From Psococerastis gibbosa (Eukaryota > Arthropoda > Insecta > Psocodea > Psocidae), in the NCBI GenBank assembly GCA_963971405.1, contig OZ020489.1:40564510-40628509 (forward strand): DNA of 64,000 bases, written 5' to 3'. The notes under the pieces are model-generated. The model ran no database searches and was not told where the DNA came from. It was given only the letters and a program-made list of their open reading frames with translations. Shown one piece after another: positions 63,719 to 64,000 of the stretch. Positions within the stretch are counted from its first letter, which is position 1. Each line of letters begins with the position of its first letter. The translations under genes and the position numbers were made by a program.

Positions 63719-64000
63719 ATGGTAAGCTTACATCAGCTTGGCTATTATCGCTTTCAGCCGATGCAGGTTGACATCGACCAATTGGCCAATGGTCAAAACT
63801 TCATGCAGGAAGCATACATAAAGAATATCCGAAAATCCGTTAACCAGGCAAGGTTCAATGGGCCACTAAAAGTTCAATAGATCTACGTTGATAAAAAGCC
63901 CTTCAAAGAGTAATAACAGTCTGGAGAAGAACCCCGACCGGTTCTCGAACTCAGGTCACCGGGCTGTAGATGGCCACACTACCACTAGACTACTTACAGG
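63719..64000 (-). mobile_element. tRNA-derived SINE family S2, near-complete, cut by the window edge
   Basis: On the minus strand the head reads 'gtagtctagtggtagtg' with an A-box match TAGTCTAGTGG and a B-box-like 'gagttcgagaacc'. The S2 body runs down to 'cagcttggctattatcgctt' near 63738-63757. It continues beyond the window at the head side. Only part of the tRNA fold is kept, so it is a SINE and not a tRNA gene. Confidence 0.75.

Noticed and set aside
63935-64000. Possible functional tRNA gene on the minus strand
   Set aside because: A-box matches, but the B-box has a mismatch, the stems do not pair well, and the SINE S2 body follows directly.

Overview
This window looks like repeat-dense nuclear DNA of an invertebrate animal, most likely an arthropod. 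The support is indirect. There are hAT transposases of the TTF/ZMYM-like type (one with a spliceosomal GT-AG intron), LINE remnants, tRNA-derived SINEs, many small inverted-repeat elements and microsatellites. Nothing indicates bacterial organisation, and I see no ordinary multi-exon host gene, rRNA gene or convincing functional tRNA gene. The species cannot be named from this sequence.

Three long open reading frames look real. (1) 6845-8143 (minus) is a retrotransposon-type Gag with two CCHC zinc knuckles. Its N-terminal part resembles the SAP region and acidic tract of the chromatin protein DEK, and no protease, reverse transcriptase or LTR is seen beside it. (2) 21270-24019 (plus, one intron) is a hAT transposase inside a complete element at 20484-24311, with matching inverted ends and a perfect 8-bp target duplication. 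(3) 55855-58293 (minus) is a second, different hAT transposase inside a complete element at 55675-58890, also with a perfect 8-bp duplication. Both transposases are open from end to end, so both elements could be recent and possibly active.

The rest is layered mobile-element debris. 0-6.4 kb: a LINE 3' end, a poly-C hAT-like MITE, 150-bp tandem units, a SINE, two M2 palindromic MITEs and a Harbinger-like MITE. 8.6-16 kb: a GC-rich decayed array, an hAT MITE, several copies of an inverted-terminal repeat family (family F), a nested Harbinger-like MITE and a broken LINE reverse transcriptase. 16.5-19.5 kb: tandemly triplicated LINE tails, and a SINE-like element inserted in another repeat. 24-27 kb: SINEs and an hAT MITE. 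28.2-30.8 kb: a 19-copy, about 136-bp tandem array grown out of one arm of a larger inverted repeat. 31-38.5 kb: palindromes, nested insertions and a SINE split by a poly-A LINE insertion. 39.7-54 kb: MITEs, family F copies, LINE tails with GAA-type ends, a perfect 160-bp palindrome and a long TTC/CCT microsatellite. 59-64 kb: SINEs, a nested Harbinger-like MITE and foldback repeats.

The genes do not form a pathway. What links them is transposition: autonomous hAT elements, plausible hAT-mobilised MITEs (8-bp duplications), Harbinger-like MITEs (TTA/TAA duplications), and LINEs whose machinery probably moved the SINEs. The most notable items are the DEK-like Gag fusion, the two intact hAT elements, the inverted-repeat-derived satellite with a three-unit higher-order pattern, and the two long palindromes with a hammerhead-ribozyme-like core.
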